64,000 nt of DNA from DATFQE01 sp963739085 (GCA_963739085.1 CAVTZA010000014.1:62001-126000); one strand, 5' to 3'; counted from the first letter of the stretch, positions 15,829-24,348 are shown. Made by a program: numbers and translations. Notes: generated from the letters alone by a model not told the origin.

Positions 15829-16185
15829 CTAGTCGACGACGAGCGCGCCCTCGTCGATGCGGCCGCGCAGCTCCACCTCGTTTTGCGACCAGAGCGCGCC
15901 GGTCTCGGGATCGCGGGTGAGCTGGAGCTTCTGCTGGGCCTGTTTCGTGAGGTTGGACACGGGGAGCGAAGGGCTCGAGCAGGCCGGCGGGTAGGACTCG
16001 TTGAGCATCGCGCACATCTGGCCGCGCGTGGATTCGGGCCCGCGCGAGAAGTAGCCCTCCACGATCACCTCCTGGCCGTTCAGCCCGATCGCCGTCCCGG
16101 GGTCGACCGTGGGGATCTCGGAGCTGCCGGAGCCGCCGCAGCCGGCGGCGACGAGCACCAGCACGAGCAGGATCGCGCGCTTCAC
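15829..16185 (-). CDS. Small lipoprotein downstream of mec
   Basis: 118 residues beginning VKRAILLVLVLVAAGC, a lipoprotein signal with the lipobox Cys, followed by GGSGSSE. The mature part includes LNGQEVIVEGYFSRG and a lone Cys pair region (MCAMLNESYPPAC). I chose the GTG at 16185 because it overlaps the mec stop (GTGA) and gives a clean signal peptide; the open frame further upstream is a mec shadow. The family was not recognised. It is last in the moeZ-cysO-cysM-mec operon. Confidence 0.65.
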   Translation of the reverse strand: MKRAILLVLVLVAAGCGGSGSSEIPTVDPGTAIGLNGQEVIVEGYFSRGPESTRGQMCAMLNESYPPACSSPSLPVSNLTKQAQQKLQLTRDPETGALWSQNEVELRGRIDEGALVVD

Positions 16186-16562
16186 GACTCGAGCTCGAGT
16201 GGGAGCTCCTCGACTCCGCCGTTCTCGATCCGCCAGCCGCGCAGCTCGCCGGTCGCTGCCGACACGATCAGGTAGGGACGCCCGCTCCACAGGCCGATGT
16301 TCTCGAGGTCCGTGCGCGACGGCCGCGGTGCCGTTTCGGGGTGCGAGTGGAACACTGCGAGCTCGTAGCCCTCGTCCTCGAGGAAGAAGTCCATCGGGTT
16401 GCCCGGCTTGAGCTGGAAGCGGTACGGGCTCGCAAGCTCATTCTCGCCCGGCAGATAGCGCTCGGCGACGCCGTGGCGGAACGCGACGAGGCCACAGGCC
16501 TCGTTCGGTGCCTCCTTGCGCGCGTGCTCGAGCAGCTCCCGCCGTAGTGCCTCCGAGATCAC
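16182..16562 (-). CDS. mec: JAMM/MPN+ peptidase, Mec-like (CysO-cysteine hydrolase)
   Basis: About 126 residues with the full JAMM zinc site: Glu in NEACGLVAF, then HSHPETAPRPSRTD giving H-x-H-x7-S-x2-D. In Mycobacterium tuberculosis, Mec releases cysteine from the CysO-cysteine adduct, and its gene sits beside cysO and cysM as here. The GTG start overlaps the cysM TGA (GTGA); a second GTG one codon upstream is possible. In this genome it might also trim the CysO tail (see findings). Confidence 0.88.
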   Translation of the reverse strand: MISEALRRELLEHARKEAPNEACGLVAFRHGVAERYLPGENELASPYRFQLKPGNPMDFFLEDEGYELAVFHSHPETAPRPSRTDLENIGLWSGRPYLIVSAATGELRGWRIENGGVEELPLELES

Positions 16563-17488
16563 CACCAGACGGACTTCTCCATGGCCTCCTCGACGTCCTC
16601 CGCGGCCCAGAACGGCGCGGACAGGTACTTCCAGCCGCCGTCGGCGAGCACGCACACGACGACGCCCTCGTCGAGCTCCTCCGCGAGCATGTGGCCGACG
16701 TGCACGACTGCGCCCGAGGAGACGCCCGCGAAGATCGCCTCGCGCTCCAGCAGCGCCCGCACGCCTGCGACGGACTCGGCGTTCGTCACGAGCAGCTTCC
16801 GGTCGAGCTTTCCGACGTCGAGGATGGGCGGCACGTAGCCGTCCTCGAGCGAGCGCAGGCCGATCACCGGGTCGCCGGGGAGCGGCTCGGCCGCCGCGAC
16901 GACGACGTCGGGAAACGCCTCCCGCAGGCGCGCGCCGGCGCCCATCAGCGTGCCGCCAGTCCCGAGGCCGGCAACGACGACGTCGACCCGTTCGAGCTGC
17001 CCGGCGATCTCGGCGCCCGTCCCGTCGTAGTGGGCACGGACGTTCGCCTCGTTCGCGTACTGGAACGGCATGAAGTACCGCGGCTCCTCCTCGGCCATCT
17101 GCAGCGCCTTCTGGACGGCGCCGTTCGTCCCCTCGTCCGCCGGCGACTCGACGATCGACGCGCCCATCAGCTCGAGCAGGCGCCGCCGCTCGGGGGTGGC
17201 GTTCGCCGGCATCACGCACGTCAGGCCGTAGCCCTTGATCCGCGCGACCATCGCCAGCGAGATGCCGGTGTTGCCGCTCGTCGGCTCGAGCAGCTCGCGC
17301 CCGGGCTGCAGCTCGCCGCGCGCCTCGGCCGTCTCGACCATGGCCTTGGCGATGCGGTCCTTGATCGACCCGCTCGGGTTCTGTCCCTCCAGCTTCGCGT
17401 AGAGGCGGACGGACGGCTTCGGCGAGAGTCGCTGAAGCTCGACGAGTGGGGTGTTCCCGACGAGGTCGAGGAGCGAGCTAGCGGGCAA
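16559..17488 (-). CDS. cysM: CysO-dependent cysteine synthase
   Basis: 309-residue PLP enzyme of the cysteine synthase/cystathionine beta-synthase family. LVGNTPLVELQRLSP opens the fold, SGSIKDRIAKAM holds the PLP Lys, SGNTGISLAM the substrate loop and AGLGTGGTLMG the phosphate loop. Together with the cysO and mec neighbours this identifies the CysM type, which uses phosphoserine and CysO thiocarboxylate. I chose the TTG at 17488, 11 bp inside the 3' end of cysO, because the family N-terminus follows directly; no ATG or GTG suits. Confidence 0.9.
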   Translation of the reverse strand: MPASSLLDLVGNTPLVELQRLSPKPSVRLYAKLEGQNPSGSIKDRIAKAMVETAEARGELQPGRELLEPTSGNTGISLAMVARIKGYGLTCVMPANATPERRRLLELMGASIVESPADEGTNGAVQKALQMAEEEPRYFMPFQYANEANVRAHYDGTGAEIAGQLERVDVVVAGLGTGGTLMGAGARLREAFPDVVVAAAEPLPGDPVIGLRSLEDGYVPPILDVGKLDRKLLVTNAESVAGVRALLEREAIFAGVSSGAVVHVGHMLAEELDEGVVVCVLADGGWKYLSAPFWAAEDVEEAMEKSVWW

Positions 17489-17756
17489 CTCCGCCGGCCA
17501 TGGCGGGGAGGAGGATGACCGTTGAACCCTCGGAGACGGGGGTTTCGAGGCCGTCCTGGGTGCGGATGTCCTCACCACCGACGTAGACGTTGACAAAGCG
17601 CGCGATGTTGCCGTTCTCGAAGATGCGCGCCCGGAGCGCCGGGAACCGCTCGGCGACGTCCTGCAGCACCTCGCCCACCGTCGTGCCCGCCGCGGCCACC
17701 TCGCGCCGGTCCTCGGCGTCGGGCCGCAGCGTGGGTGGGATGCGCACGGTCGTCAT
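17478..17756 (-). CDS. cysO: CysO-like sulfur carrier with extra C-terminal residues
   Basis: 92-residue ubiquitin-fold protein: MTTVRIPPTLR, then the hydrophobic core and NVYVGGEDIRTQDGLETPV, ending STVILLPAMAGG followed by Val-Ala-Arg. The Gly-Gly at 88-89 is the point where a thiocarboxylate forms, but three residues follow it, so the encoded form is a pro-protein. The ATG overlaps the moeZ-like stop (ATGA), and its end overlaps the cysM start. Sulfur would be loaded by the MoeZ-like enzyme encoded just before it and consumed by CysM. Confidence 0.88.
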   Translation of the reverse strand: MTTVRIPPTLRPDAEDRREVAAAGTTVGEVLQDVAERFPALRARIFENGNIARFVNVYVGGEDIRTQDGLETPVSEGSTVILLPAMAGGVAR

Positions 17757-18883
17757 GCCGCGCAGAACTCGACATAGTCGATGTACTCGGTGATCGTCGG
17801 GTGGTCCCCGCAGACGGGGCACTCGGGATCGCGGCGGATCGCGACCTCGGTGAACGAGGCCGAGAGCGCGTCGAAGAGCATCAGCCGCCCGATCAGCGGG
17901 TCGCCGATGCCGAGCGCCAGCTTGAGCGCCTCGTTCGCCTGCAGCGAGCCGATTACGCCGGGCAGGACGCCGAGGACGCCACCCTCGGCGCAGCTGGGCG
18001 CCAGCTCGGGCGGCGGCGGCTGCGGGAACAGGCAGCGGTAGCACGGGCCCTCGTGCGGCTTGAACACCGTCGCCTGGCCCTCGAAGCGGAAGATCGAGCC
18101 GTGCACGATCGGGACGTCGTGCCAGACGGCCGCGTCGTTGAGCAGGTAGCGGGTGGGGAAGTTGTCGGCCCCGTCGACGATCACGTCCCATCCTTGCGAG
18201 AGGATCGCGTCGACGTTCTCCGAGGTGATGCGCTCCTGGATCGTCACGACGTCGACGTCCGGGTTGAGCTCCTCGAGCGTGCGCCTCGCCGATTGCGCCT
18301 TCGGCTCGCCGAGCCGGGCGGTCGAGTGCAGCACCTGGCGCTGGAGATTCGACTCGTCCACGACGTCGTCGTCGACGATGCCCAGGCGGCCCACCCCCGC
18401 GGCCGTGAGGTACAGGGCCGCCGGCGAGCCGAGCCCACCGGCGCCGATCATCAGGATGCTCGAGTCGAGCAGCTTCAGCTGGCCGCGCTCGCCGACCTCC
18501 GGGATCAGGAAATGGCGGCTGTAGCGCTCGCGCTGGGCGGGCTCGAGCGTCCGCTCCATCGTGCTCGGGTAGCCGCGGTTGAGCCAGTCGACGATCCCGC
18601 CGGCGAGCGAGACCGGACGCTCGTAGCCGAGCTCGACCAGCGCGTTGGCTGCGCGCAGCGAGCGCGCGCCGACCGCGCAGTAGAGGACGACGGGCTTCGA
18701 CTTGTCCGGGACGACCTCGCCGATGCGCTCCGTCAGCTCGCGAAGCGGCACGAGCGTCGCGCCGGGGATGTAGCCGCCCGCCCACTCGTCGGCGCCGCGG
18801 ACGTCGACCAGGATCGCGTCGCGGTCGAGCAGCTCGCGTGCGCCCGGGGCGTCGATCTCGAGCTGCTGCTCCACGCGAGCCAT
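17753..18883 (-). CDS. Rhodanese-ThiF/MoeB fusion, sulfur-carrier activating enzyme
   Basis: 376 residues. An N-terminal rhodanese domain (about 1-108) has its catalytic Cys69 in YCAVGARS. The C-terminal E1-like adenylyltransferase has IGAGGLGSPAALYLTAAG, DNFPTRYLLND and the zinc cysteines CYRC and CPVC. This activates the CysO C-terminus as an acyl-adenylate and transfers sulfur from the rhodanese persulfide. The domain order is the reverse of MoeZ as I know it from mycobacteria (MoeB part first). ATG at 18883; it heads the operon to cysO, cysM, mec and a lipoprotein. Confidence 0.88.
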   Translation of the reverse strand: MARVEQQLEIDAPGARELLDRDAILVDVRGADEWAGGYIPGATLVPLRELTERIGEVVPDKSKPVVLYCAVGARSLRAANALVELGYERPVSLAGGIVDWLNRGYPSTMERTLEPAQRERYSRHFLIPEVGERGQLKLLDSSILMIGAGGLGSPAALYLTAAGVGRLGIVDDDVVDESNLQRQVLHSTARLGEPKAQSARRTLEELNPDVDVVTIQERITSENVDAILSQGWDVIVDGADNFPTRYLLNDAAVWHDVPIVHGSIFRFEGQATVFKPHEGPCYRCLFPQPPPPELAPSCAEGGVLGVLPGVIGSLQANEALKLALGIGDPLIGRLMLFDALSASFTEVAIRRDPECPVCGDHPTITEYIDYVEFCAA

Positions 18884-18918
18884 GTCGCCAGGATAGCCAG
18901 CTGAGTACCGTCCCAGTC

Positions 18919-19881
18919 ATGTCGCCGCGCACCCGTATCGCCGTTCTGGTCGTCGTGCTCGCGCTGGCCGCAGCCGCAGTCGCTGTCGCCGCCGCCGTTC
19001 TCGGCGGAGACGACGCCGGCGGGGGCGGCCGCAAGGGCAATCCGCCGCTCGTGCTCGACCTGGGACTGCGGAGCGACCGCGAGGCGCAGGACCTGCGCCG
19101 TGGCGCGCGTCTCTACGACGAGGGCCGCGTCGACGAGGCCCGGCCGATCTTTCGCCGCTACTCGTCGGTTCCGGCGCGGATCGGCCTCGCGCTCGCCGGC
19201 TGGCCGCGCGGGACGCAGGGCCGCCTCGAGCAGCTCTCGGCCGTGTATCCGCGGAGCGGGGCCGTCCGTCTGCACCTCGGCCTCGCGTACTTCTGGGCGG
19301 GTCGCGATGCGGACGCCGTCGACGCCTGGCGCGCGGCGGCGAAAGTCGAGCCGGACTCCCTCTACGCGATCCGCGCCGGCGATCTCCTCCACCCCGGCCA
19401 GGCGCCGGGCCTGCCGACGTTCGTGCCCGGGTTCGATCCGCCCACCGGACTCGACCGGCTGCCGCCGCCCGGGCAACTCGCGCGCCTGCGGCGCGATGCA
19501 GCCCGCCGCGACGCCCGCGCCAAGATCCTGTACGGCGTCGCGCTGCAGCGGCTCGGACGGCCCGTGTCGGCGGCGCGCGCCTTCGCCGAGGCGGCCCGGA
19601 TCGCACCATCGAACGCGGAGGCCCAGACGGCCGCCGCGGTCGGCCGCTTCCGCAAGGACTCGCCCGAGTCGGCCTTCTCGAAGCTCGGCCCGCTCACGCG
19701 GCGATTCCCGCATGCGGCGACCGTCCGATTCCACCTCGGGCTCTGCCTGCTCTGGCTCGGTCAGCTCGAGGAAGCCAAGCGCCAGCTCACGCTCGCGCGC
19801 CGCGCCGCGCCCGGATCTCGACTCGCGAGGGAAGCGAACCGCTTTCTCGTGCGTCTAGAGAACGTACGAACACCGTCCTGA
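18919..19881 (+). CDS. Membrane-anchored TPR protein
   Basis: 320 residues: short cytoplasmic start, one membrane helix (about 8-30), a Gly-rich linker, then helical repeats of TPR type (LRRGARLYDEGRVDEARPIF, LGLAYFWAGRDADAVDAW, FHLGLCLLWLGQLEEAKRQL). The repeats face outward if the N-terminus is inside. No catalytic motif is seen, so a scaffold role is inferred. ATG at 18919 sits 35 bp from the divergent MoeZ-like start; the longer open frame upstream would overlap that gene. Confidence 0.75.
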   Translation: MSPRTRIAVLVVVLALAAAAVAVAAAVLGGDDAGGGGRKGNPPLVLDLGLRSDREAQDLRRGARLYDEGRVDEARPIFRRYSSVPARIGLALAGWPRGTQGRLEQLSAVYPRSGAVRLHLGLAYFWAGRDADAVDAWRAAAKVEPDSLYAIRAGDLLHPGQAPGLPTFVPGFDPPTGLDRLPPPGQLARLRRDAARRDARAKILYGVALQRLGRPVSAARAFAEAARIAPSNAEAQTAAAVGRFRKDSPESAFSKLGPLTRRFPHAATVRFHLGLCLLWLGQLEEAKRQLTLARRAAPGSRLAREANRFLVRLENVRTPS

Positions 19882-19969
19882 AAGCTAGGACTTGTGGACG
19901 GAAAGATGGGCCTTTCGGCCTATGGCGATTCGTCCACGTCGCGTGAAAGACTGCCGAATCTTTAGAACG

Positions 19970-19998
19970 TTGACGATGACACAAAGTGGGACTACGGT
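19970..19998 (+). promoter_or_regulatory. Promoter of the principal sigma factor gene
   Basis: TTGACG at 19970-19975, a 17-bp spacer, then TACGGT at 19993-19998 form a near-consensus sigma-70-type promoter. The expected start of transcription near 20005 leaves a leader of about 22 nt with the AGGAGG-type ribosome site. Upstream at 19894-19940, GTGGACG and CGTCCAC form a dyad around a GGCC hairpin, perhaps the terminator of the TPR gene. Confidence 0.6.
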
Positions 19999-20026
19999 GA
20001 GACGGCCGAACGAGGAGGGGGTCAAC

Positions 20027-21100
20027 ATGGGGCAAGGCGCTGTGGCGGCGGGGACCGTCACGGACGTACTGGAGACCGATGAGGTGAAGAACCTCATCGC
20101 TGCTGCCCAGGAGGCGGGGTCGATCAAGGCCGAGGACGTTGCGCTCGCACTCGGCGAGCTCGAGGTGGATGCGGCACAGCTCGACGAGGTCCTCGGCGCA
20201 CTGGAGGAGCTCAACGTCGACGTCGTCAGCGGGGACGAAGACGATGACCAGGGTGAGGTGGAGTCGCGGCGCGAGGTCTCGACCGACGCGCTCCAGCTCT
20301 TCCTGAAAGACATCGGCAAGGTCGAGCTCCTGACCGCGCCGCAGGAGGTCGAGCTCGCGAAGCGCATCGAGCGGGGGGACGAGCATGCGAAGCGCCAGAT
20401 GGTCGAGGCGAACCTGCGCCTCGTCGTCTCGATCGCGAAGCGGTATCGCAATCAGGGGCTGCCGTTCCTCGATCTGATCCAGGAGGGCACGATCGGGCTG
20501 GTCCGCGCTGCGGAGAAGTTCGATCACCGCAAGGGGTTCAAGTTCTCGACGTACGCGACGTGGTGGATCCGGCAGGCCGTGGCCAGGGCACTCGCAGACA
20601 AGGCCCGGACGATCCGGATGCCCGTTCACGTGGTCGAGAAGCTGAACAAGATCGTGCGGACGGAGCGGAAGCTCCGCGCCGAGCTGGGGCGCGAGCCTGG
20701 CTCGCTGGAGATTGCGAGGGAGCTCGACCTGACGATCGACGAGGTCGATCAGATCCGTCGCAGCGCCCAGGTGCCGGTCTCGCTCGAGAAGCCGGTCGGC
20801 GACGACGAGGAGTCGGAGTTCGGCCACTTCCTCACCGACGAGTCGGCGCCGTTGCCGGAGGAGGTTGCCGAGGACGTGCTCCGCAAGGACGCGCTCGGCC
20901 GCATCCTGCGAACGCTTTCCGCCCGCGAGAAGCGGGTGCTCGAGCTGCGGTACGGGCTGAACGGGGAGCAGCCGCGCACGCTCGACGAGGTTGGCCGCGC
21001 ATTCAACGTCACGCGCGAGCGGATCAGGCAGATCGAGAACCAGTGCCTGAAGAAGCTCCGCGCAGTTGCGGAGGCGAACGCCCTCCGCGACGTGGCCTAG
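20027..21100 (+). CDS. sigA: Principal RNA polymerase sigma factor (RpoD/SigA)
   Basis: 357 residues. Region 1.1-like acidic helices (about 10-75), then region 1.2 STDALQLFLKDIGKVELL, region 2 with RLVVSIAKRYRNQGLPFLDL and FKFSTYATWWIRQA (-10 recognition), region 3, and region 4 with TLDEVGRAFNVTRERIRQIE (-35 helix-turn-helix). I chose the ATG at 20027 for its GAGGAGGGGG ribosome site six bases upstream and the promoter just before it. An in-frame ATG-less extension back to 19892 would cross the promoter. It is shorter than typical RpoD and lacks the long region 1.1 and the non-conserved insert. Confidence 0.95.
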   Translation: MGQGAVAAGTVTDVLETDEVKNLIAAAQEAGSIKAEDVALALGELEVDAAQLDEVLGALEELNVDVVSGDEDDDQGEVESRREVSTDALQLFLKDIGKVELLTAPQEVELAKRIERGDEHAKRQMVEANLRLVVSIAKRYRNQGLPFLDLIQEGTIGLVRAAEKFDHRKGFKFSTYATWWIRQAVARALADKARTIRMPVHVVEKLNKIVRTERKLRAELGREPGSLEIARELDLTIDEVDQIRRSAQVPVSLEKPVGDDEESEFGHFLTDESAPLPEEVAEDVLRKDALGRILRTLSAREKRVLELRYGLNGEQPRTLDEVGRAFNVTRERIRQIENQCLKKLRAVAEANALRDVA

Positions 21101-21120
21101 TTCGCGCGCAAAGAGGGGGC

Positions 21121-21141
21121 GACGCGTGTGCGGCACGCGTC
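21121..21141 (+). terminator. Terminator hairpin after sigA
   Basis: GACGCGTG-tgcgg-CACGCGTC is a perfect 8-bp stem 21 bp after the sigA stop, and GTTTT follows ten bases later. It also argues against starting the next gene at 21128, which lies inside the hairpin. Confidence 0.6.
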
Positions 21142-21175
21142 GTCCCTGCCGTTTTCGCGCATAGACTCCGCGACC

Positions 21176-22501
21176 GTGGAGCCTCAGCTACTCGATCGGC
21201 TGGCGGAGTGGATCGCGATTCCGAGCATCAGCGCGGACGCGGCCCACGCGCCCGACGTCGTGCGCGCCGGCGAATGGCTCTGCGCACAGATTCAGGCCGC
21301 CGGAGGCGATGCCGGGCTGCTCGACTGGCACGGGCACCCGCTCGCGATCGGGGAGGTGCGCGCGTCCACCGGCGCGGAGACGGCGCCGACCGTCCTCTGC
21401 TACGGCCACTTCGACGTGCAACCGCCCGACCCACTCGAGCTCTGGAAGACGCCGCCCTTCGAGACGAGCATCCGCGACGGCCAGGTGTTCGCGCGGGGGA
21501 TCGCAGACGACAAGGGTCAGCTCTTCCTGCTGGTCGAGGCCGCCTCCCGGCTCGCGCGCGCGGGCGAGCTGCCCGTCAACGTCCGCTTCGCCTGCGACGG
21601 CGAGGAGGAGACCGGCGGCCACTCGATCGTCGACTACCTCGCCGCCGACGAGCGCGGAGCCGACGTGTGCGTGATCTTCGACAGCGGCATGGTCGAGCGT
21701 GACCGGCCCGCCTTCAACATCGCCACGCGCGGCCTCGTCTACTTCCACCTGACGCTCCGCACGGGCGAGCGCGACCTTCATTCCGGGATGTACGGCGGCT
21801 CGGCGATGAACGCGGTGAACGTGCTCGGGCGGGTGCTCGCCGCCGTCATGCCCGGCGACGACGGCCGTCTGCCCGAACCGCTGCGCCGCGGGGTGGTGCC
21901 GCCGTCCGACGAGGAGCGGGAGGCCTGGGGCGTGCTGCCGTCAGGCGCGGACGAGCTCGCCGGACAGGGCGCCCGTCCGCTCGACCCACGCGCGGCGGAG
22001 GAGTTCTATTTGCGCACCTGGGCGGAGCCCGCCGTGGACGTCAACGGCATCGCGGGCGGCTCGCCGGAACTCCAGAAGACGGTGCTGCCGGTGGAAGCCG
22101 TCGTGAACGTCTCGATCCGCCTGGCGCCGGGCCAGGATCCCGAGGACATCGCTCCCGAGTTCGAGCGGCTGCTCCAGGAGGCGACCCCCGAGGGTGCGGA
22201 CCTGACGGTCGAGCGCTGGGCGTCGAGCGAGCCCGGCCTGGTCGACCAGGCCTCGCCCGCGATCCAGCTCGGGCTCGACGCCTTCGAGCGGGTGCTCGGC
22301 GTGCGGCCGCTGCTGATCCGCTCGGGCGGAACGCTCCCGATCGTGCCGGCGCTGGCCGCGAAGGGGATCCCCGTGATCCTCACGGGCTTCTCGCTGCCCG
22401 ACTGCAACATCCACTCGCCGAACGAGCGCATGGAGGTCGAGTACTTCCCGAAGGGTGTTGCGGCGGCCGAGGAGCTCTTCCGAGCGTTCGCGCAGCTGTA
22501 G
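21176..22501 (+). CDS. M20-family dipeptidase
   Basis: 441 residues, metal-dependent peptidase of the carnosinase/PepV-like M20 group. The metal and catalytic residues are visible in CYGHFDVQPPDP, GIADDKGQLF, CDGEEETGGHS and DLHSGMYGG, and in the final SLPDCNIHSPNERM. The GTG at 21176 begins the family N-terminus; an earlier in-frame GTG is inside the terminator. It probably hydrolyses dipeptides in the cytoplasm. No operon partner: a strong hairpin follows its stop. Confidence 0.88.
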   Translation: MEPQLLDRLAEWIAIPSISADAAHAPDVVRAGEWLCAQIQAAGGDAGLLDWHGHPLAIGEVRASTGAETAPTVLCYGHFDVQPPDPLELWKTPPFETSIRDGQVFARGIADDKGQLFLLVEAASRLARAGELPVNVRFACDGEEETGGHSIVDYLAADERGADVCVIFDSGMVERDRPAFNIATRGLVYFHLTLRTGERDLHSGMYGGSAMNAVNVLGRVLAAVMPGDDGRLPEPLRRGVVPPSDEEREAWGVLPSGADELAGQGARPLDPRAAEEFYLRTWAEPAVDVNGIAGGSPELQKTVLPVEAVVNVSIRLAPGQDPEDIAPEFERLLQEATPEGADLTVERWASSEPGLVDQASPAIQLGLDAFERVLGVRPLLIRSGGTLPIVPALAAKGIPVILTGFSLPDCNIHSPNERMEVEYFPKGVAAAEELFRAFAQL

Positions 22502-22503
22502 CC

Positions 22504-22530
22504 GTCACGCCTTCGCGCGGAAGGCGTGAC
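22504..22530 (+). terminator. Terminator hairpin after M20 peptidase gene
   Basis: GTCACGCCTTC-gcgcg-GAAGGCGTGAC, a perfect 11-bp stem, starts three bases after the stop codon. No U-tract follows. It may end transcription, or mark the first unit of the hairpin-rich gap that follows. Confidence 0.5.
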
Positions 22531-22681
22531 GCTTCCGTGCGGGTGCCTGGCACCGCGAACCGACGCTTCGAGCCACGTCCGCCACCGGGATCGACGGCCG
22601 GCCGGCCGCCCGTTCAGCGCTCCGCGCCTCGCTCCGCCTTGGGGATCGTTCGTGACGCTTTCGTGCGGATGCCTGGCACCG
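22525..22681. repeat. 31-bp direct repeat pair with inner palindrome
   Basis: Copies at 22525-22555 and 22651-22681 differ at two positions. Each contains TGCCTGGCA (in the first, GGTGCCTGGCACC), itself a palindrome. Period 126 bp. The intervening sequence shows no gene. The first copy overlaps the 3' arm of the hairpin at 22504-22530. Confidence 0.7.
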
Positions 22682-22708
22682 ACACCCAGCGGCGTGTCGC
22701 TGGGCGCC

Positions 22709-22779
22709 GGGGGAACCTCCCGGTTCCCCCAGACCCCCTCCACTGGTCCGCTTCGCGGACAGGCGGCTACGCCGCCGGC
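22709..22779. repeat. R3 element, copy 1
   Basis: Three hairpins in a row: GGGGGAACC-tccc-GGTTCCCCC (22709-22730), GTCCGC-ttc-GCGGAC (22746-22760) and GGCGGC-tac-GCCGCC (22762-22776), ending at the stop of the minus-strand amidohydrolase gene. The series AGACCCC, GGTCCG, ACAGGC, GCCGGC recurs in the same order at 58006-58070, which defines the family. It may serve as a bidirectional terminator here. Confidence 0.65.
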
Positions 22780-24348
22780 CTAGCCCCAGGGCGGCGCGTT
22801 GTGGACCCAGCGGCCGCCGAGCATCGTGGCGACCACCTCGATCTCCGGCAGCTCTTCCGGTGGGCATTCCAGCGGGTCGCGGCTCAGGACGGTCAGGTCG
22901 GCGTAGTGGCCGGGGACGAGCTTGCCGCGCCGGCGCTCGTCGCGCGCCAGCCACGCCGGGCCTACCGTCGTCGCGCGTAGCGCCTGCTCGGCGGTCAGCG
23001 CCTGCTCGGGGCGCCACCCCGGCCGCTCGTCGAGCGTTCGCAGCACCCCGGCGACGATCCCCGCGAGCGGGTCGAGCTCCTCGATCGGCGCATCCGAGCC
23101 GTTCGCCAGCACCGCACCGCTCTCCCACAGCGACCGGAACGCATAGGCGCCGTCGAGCTTCTCGGCCCAGTACAGCTCCGCGACGTCGCGGTCGGACGGG
23201 GCGTGCGAGAACTGCACCGACGCGGCGACGCCGATCGACGCGAATCGCCCGAGGTCCTCGGGAGAGAGCAGCTGGGCGTGCTCGATCCGCGGCCGCAGGC
23301 CGAGCGGCTCCCAGACCGATCGTGTCGCCTCGAAGGCGTCGAGCGCCTCCCGGTTGGCGAGGTCGCCGATCGCGTGGACGGCGACGGGAAAGCCCGCAGA
23401 GGCTCCCGCGCGCACGATCTCCTCGAGCTCGACGCGGCTCGTGATCTCGACGCCGGAACCGTCGAGCATGCGCGCGGTCTGCGAGCCCAACGTGCCGTCC
23501 ATGAACGCCTTCAGGTAGCCCAGGCGCAGCAGCGGGCTGCCGAAGCCGCTGCGCACGCCAACGGCCGCGAGGTCACCCACCCGGTCGTACGGCAGCGACT
23601 GCCAGACCCGCAGCGAGAGCGAGCCCTCGCGCTCCAGCGCCTGGAAGACTTCGAACGCGCCGAGCCAGCCGTCCTTGTCGTGGACGGCGGTCACGCCGCG
23701 CGCGTTGGCGATCCGCACGCCCTCGCGCGAGGCCTCGACCATCTCCTCGAGCGTGGCCGCTGCGTGAAGATCGCGATAGTGCCAGCACGATTCCTCCCTC
23801 AGCACGCCGGTGGGCTCGCCGGCCTCGTCGACCTCGACCACGCCGCCGGGCACAGCCAGGTCGCCGTCTGCAAGGGCGAGCGCGGCCGAGTTGAGCCAGC
23901 AGGAATGGGAGTCGCGGGCGGTGAGCATCGTCGGGACCGGCCCTGTCACCGCATCGAGGACGTCCTTCGTCGGCTCGACGGCCGGCGTCCAGTCGGCGCT
24001 TCGCCAGCCTCGCCCGCGGAGCCAGCCGCCCTCGCGAACTCCCACGAGAGCCTCCCCGACGCGAGCGAGCGCCTCGTCGAGCGAGCGTGTGCCCTCGAGC
24101 CTCACCTCGCGCTGCGCGAGCGCCCAGGTCGGAAAGTGCACGTGCGCGTCGTTGAGCCCGGGAACGACGCACCGACCGCCGAGGTCGACCGTCTCCGGCG
24201 ACGCGAGCGCGGTCTCGTGCGTCCCGACTCCGCCGGCGACCCACTCGCCGGCGATCGCGAGGGCGCGCGCCAGCGGGAGCGACGGCTCCATCGTCCTGAT
24301 CGCGCCGTTTCGCAGGATCACCCAAGGGCGATCGTAGTGGGATGACAC
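22780..24348 (-). CDS. Amidohydrolase family 3 (YtcJ-like)
   Basis: 522 residues of the metal-dependent amidohydrolase superfamily. GLNDAHVHFPTWA gives the HxH pair, LKAFMDGTLGSQTA the bridging-residue region, AVHAIGDLANREALDAFE and IEHAQLL the further His ligands, and NGSDAPIEELDPLAGI the catalytic Asp. Relatives hydrolyse N-acyl or formamide-like substrates; the substrate is unknown. The outermost GTG start (24348) overlaps the divergent oxidoreductase ATG by 7 bp, so a GTG at 24321 that begins VILRNGAIRTM is also possible. Confidence 0.85.
   Translation of the reverse strand: MSSHYDRPWVILRNGAIRTMEPSLPLARALAIAGEWVAGGVGTHETALASPETVDLGGRCVVPGLNDAHVHFPTWALAQREVRLEGTRSLDEALARVGEALVGVREGGWLRGRGWRSADWTPAVEPTKDVLDAVTGPVPTMLTARDSHSCWLNSAALALADGDLAVPGGVVEVDEAGEPTGVLREESCWHYRDLHAAATLEEMVEASREGVRIANARGVTAVHDKDGWLGAFEVFQALEREGSLSLRVWQSLPYDRVGDLAAVGVRSGFGSPLLRLGYLKAFMDGTLGSQTARMLDGSGVEITSRVELEEIVRAGASAGFPVAVHAIGDLANREALDAFEATRSVWEPLGLRPRIEHAQLLSPEDLGRFASIGVAASVQFSHAPSDRDVAELYWAEKLDGAYAFRSLWESGAVLANGSDAPIEELDPLAGIVAGVLRTLDERPGWRPEQALTAEQALRATTVGPAWLARDERRRGKLVPGHYADLTVLSRDPLECPPEELPEIEVVATMLGGRWVHNAPPWG

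Noticed and set aside
22525..22681. CRISPR-like repeats
   Set aside because: There are only two copies, 126 bp apart, with no cas genes and no regular spacer length.
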